Assembly: GCA_031269135.1 (NCBI GenBank)
Contig: JAISZP010000109.1
Location: 1 to 7,288, forward strand
Direction of reading: 5' to 3'
DNA length: 7,288 nucleotides
Source of the DNA: Deltaproteobacteria bacterium
GTDB lineage: Bacteria > Desulfobacterota > Desulfarculia > Adiutricales > Adiutricaceae
The notes below the pieces were generated by a model, which was given only the letters and a program-made list of their open reading frames with translations, ran no database searches and had not been told where the DNA came from. Each line of letters opens with the position of its first letter. Position 1 is the stretch's first letter. Shown piece by piece: positions 5,942-7,288 of the stretch. The position numbers were made by a program, and so were the translations under genes.

Positions 5942-6885
5942 TGGATGTATTTGCGTCCGATCAACAAGCCCTGGGCGAACGGGTAACGGGTGGCTCTGAC
6001 GATCAGACCGGTCAAAACGACGGCGAAGGCCAAGCGAGCGATCAATAGGCCCCAAAGGCTTCCGCCGAAGGCGACGAACACGAGGATGGTGTCCTCCAAA
6101 AGCGAGTGGCAAAGGGCCATCAAGGTGACTGAACTGTAGACGTCGGTTTTGGGGACTCTTCCGCTGCGGCTTTCGGCGATGATGAGTCCTCCGCCGTAAG
6201 CCAGACCTAAGATCATCCCAAAGATGGTGATCATGGTGGCCTTTATCCCTATGCCTGCTAGTCTCATAAGAGGGCTTAAAATCCTTGAGATGAAGGCTAT
6301 CAGCCCAATGCGCCTCATGCCCGACATAAGAAAAAGCAAAGCAGTGACGATCCCGAACATTATGACTAGAGACGCCAGCGTATCCAGCGTCCACCGGCCC
6401 CAAGGCCCGACCGGGTCGGTGTTTATTCCGGCGATGAAGCCGGCTTGCGATTGACCGATGTCGAAACTCCGGCATATGAAGTCTATTAAGATGCCGTAGA
6501 CTATGGCCGCGGCGATTCTTAAGGTCGTAGCTCTTAGCGGAGAAACGCCGGCTCCTCGGCAGACTCCGCTTTCGACGGGGAGATTATGAGCGATCAATAG
6601 GATAGCGCCCAGTATGGTCGCCTGAGCGACGGTGATCGGCCCGGTGATGGCCAAAACGTTAAAGTAGACCACGATGCCTGTGTAGATGTTGGTGAGCATC
6701 GCCGTGACCCAAACCAGGGCCATCTCTTTGGGCAGCCCCATGAGTTCCATTATAGGCTCGAACGGCGACGAGAAATAGCCCACCAAGTCGAACCACATCA
6801 AAAGCCTGACGATGATCAAGGCCGGGATGGTCAATTTGATTAAAATGAACCAGGCTTCAAAGGATTGTCGAAAGATCTCTTTCAA
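5938..6885 (-). CDS. Nucleoside recognition (Gate) domain membrane protein, spore-maturation-protein-like
   Basis: 315 aa, strongly hydrophobic, with about seven to eight membrane segments and no cleavable signal. It looks like the Gate family (nucleoside recognition domain; relatives include SpmA/SpmB and the gating core of nucleoside transporters). There are two similar halves: FSSPFEPIMELMGLP (38-52) followed by HNLPVE (100-105), and ISRILSPLMRLAGI followed by HSLLED (260-265), each with a His and an acidic residue in a helix break. This suggests an internal duplication with one polar motif per half. Substrate is unknown. The start is a TTG at 6885: an in-frame TGA lies only five codons upstream and the next in-frame ATG (Met30) would cut into the first membrane segment. 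The ribosome site is poor. It overlaps miaB by 4 bp, so it is first in the transcript. It need not be linked to sporulation; such proteins are common in non-sporulating bacteria. Confidence 0.8.
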   Translation of the reverse strand: MKEIFRQSFEAWFILIKLTIPALIIVRLLMWFDLVGYFSSPFEPIMELMGLPKEMALVWVTAMLTNIYTGIVVYFNVLAITGPITVAQATILGAILLIAHNLPVESGVCRGAGVSPLRATTLRIAAAIVYGILIDFICRSFDIGQSQAGFIAGINTDPVGPWGRWTLDTLASLVIMFGIVTALLFLMSGMRRIGLIAFISRILSPLMRLAGIGIKATMITIFGMILGLAYGGGLIIAESRSGRVPKTDVYSSVTLMALCHSLLEDTILVFVAFGGSLWGLLIARLAFAVVLTGLIVRATRYPFAQGLLIGRKYIQ

Positions 6886-7154
6886 ATTATTTTGGTCTCA
6901 ATAACGGCAGTGGAGATCGCGATGTCGATGATGTCGATCCCATTGGGAAAACTCGAAATTCACAATGCGTGAGAAGTTATTAGTTGCTTTATCCGCATTT
7001 TTTATATTTTAAAGACACAATTGCAAATTAAAAAACATATTGCATTAAAAAAATATTTATTTTGATGAATAGATTTTTAATGAGAATACATTAATTGGTT
7101 TGAGGAGAGAAAAGGCATATATTTTATATGTTAGAAGTCATTTTTAGGTTTCAA
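6886..7154 (-). promoter_or_regulatory. AT-rich leader upstream of the gene block, probable promoter region
   Basis: No gene is visible. From about 6960 to 7150 the base composition is far more AT-rich than the genes, as in promoter DNA. Weak minus-strand candidates: TTGCAA (7026-7021) with TATAAA (7006-7001) at a short 14-bp spacing. A further extended -10, TGGTACAAT (7197-7189), lies about 300 bp before the first gene. Two inverted repeats could be operators: CATATA-TTT-TATATG (7116-7130, perfect) and TTCACA-ATGCG-TGAGAA (6959-6975, imperfect). A 9-bp tandem duplication GATGTCGAT x2 is at 6921-6938. None of these can be confirmed by eye. Confidence 0.35.
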
Positions 7155-7288
7155 AAATCAAGGTGAGCAGAAAGCTTGCTTGCCTGGCATTGTACCATAA
7201 CAGAGCTGATTCTACAGTTTTTATATAGAGAAAGTCTAGGCAAACTTGCCTGCCCATCGTCAAGTCGGCGAATAAAGCGGTCGGAAAG
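7155..7288 (-). other. Unassigned right edge; possible 3' end of an upstream minus-strand gene
   Basis: Base composition returns to normal here. Two minus-strand frames are open from the window edge: one to a stop near 7154 (peptide contains RRLDDGQASLPRLSLYKN) and one to a stop just beyond it (contains GRQVCLDFLYIKTVESALLW). I recognise neither, and both being open at once makes chance or a decayed gene likely. An inverted repeat AGGCAA-AC-TTGCCT is at 7238-7251, and its CTTGCCTG half recurs near 7179-7186. Confidence 0.25.

Noticed and set aside
4481..6475. A 664-residue version of MiaB
   Set aside because: The first 178 codons are a shadow of the Gate gene with an Arg/His-rich composition; the ATG at 5941 with its ATGA overlap is the real start.
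7128..7166. Small plus-strand ORF of 12 codons after a GAGGAGAG sequence
   Set aside because: The ribosome-site-like sequence is too far from the ATG and the peptide has no recognisable features.

Overview
The window carries a six-gene block of bacterial housekeeping genes, all on the minus strand, followed downstream by the remains of a mobile element of the IscB (OMEGA) type. Read in the direction of transcription (right to left) the order is: a two-Gate nucleoside-recognition membrane protein (5938-6885), miaB (4481-5941), purB (3005-4306), uppS (2116-2835), ridA (1704-2078), a ParB-like protein (698-1702), and then a structured RNA and a broken iscB gene (1-~690). Gene content and the moderate GC of the genes suggest a Gram-negative-type bacterium, perhaps a deltaproteobacterial (Desulfobacterota) lineage. 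That placement is a weak guess from gene style, not a demonstration.

Region by region: 6886-7288 is a non-coding, very AT-rich leader (roughly 6960-7150) that probably holds the promoter of the block. Two unassigned open frames at its far right may be the end of an upstream minus-strand gene. The Gate gene and miaB overlap by 4 bp (ATGA) and are translationally coupled. Spacers of 174 bp (miaB-purB) and 169 bp (purB-uppS) are built largely from short degenerate repeats of a GCATA...CTAAG...GTTT type that start at or just after the upstream stop codon. uppS, ridA and parB-like form a tight run with gaps of 37 bp and 1 bp. The genes serve unrelated core functions: tRNA modification (miaB), purine synthesis (purB), cell-wall lipid carrier synthesis (uppS) and enamine/imine damage control (ridA).

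The most interesting part is 1-~690 on the minus strand, which at first looks empty. It translates into a recognisable IscB/IsrB-type RNA-guided nuclease N-terminus (PLMP-like region, RuvC-I motif LDPGSKTTG, arginine-rich bridge helix, WLPPSLRHRV). The gene is broken by a lost start codon, a 17-bp tandem duplication and two apparent 1-nt deletions. Directly upstream of it lies a sequence with nested long-range helices that fits the omega-RNA/HEARO RNA always encoded just 5' of iscB. The element abuts the stop codon of the ParB-like gene, and a strong hairpin lies at the junction.

A second theme is the number of short-period tandem duplications: 17 bp in iscB, 15 and 18 bp after purB, 24 and 17 bp after miaB, 12 bp x5 inside the miaB N-terminus, 9 bp x2 upstream of the block. 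Local slippage seems to have shaped both spacers and reading frames here, including one event that helped kill iscB.
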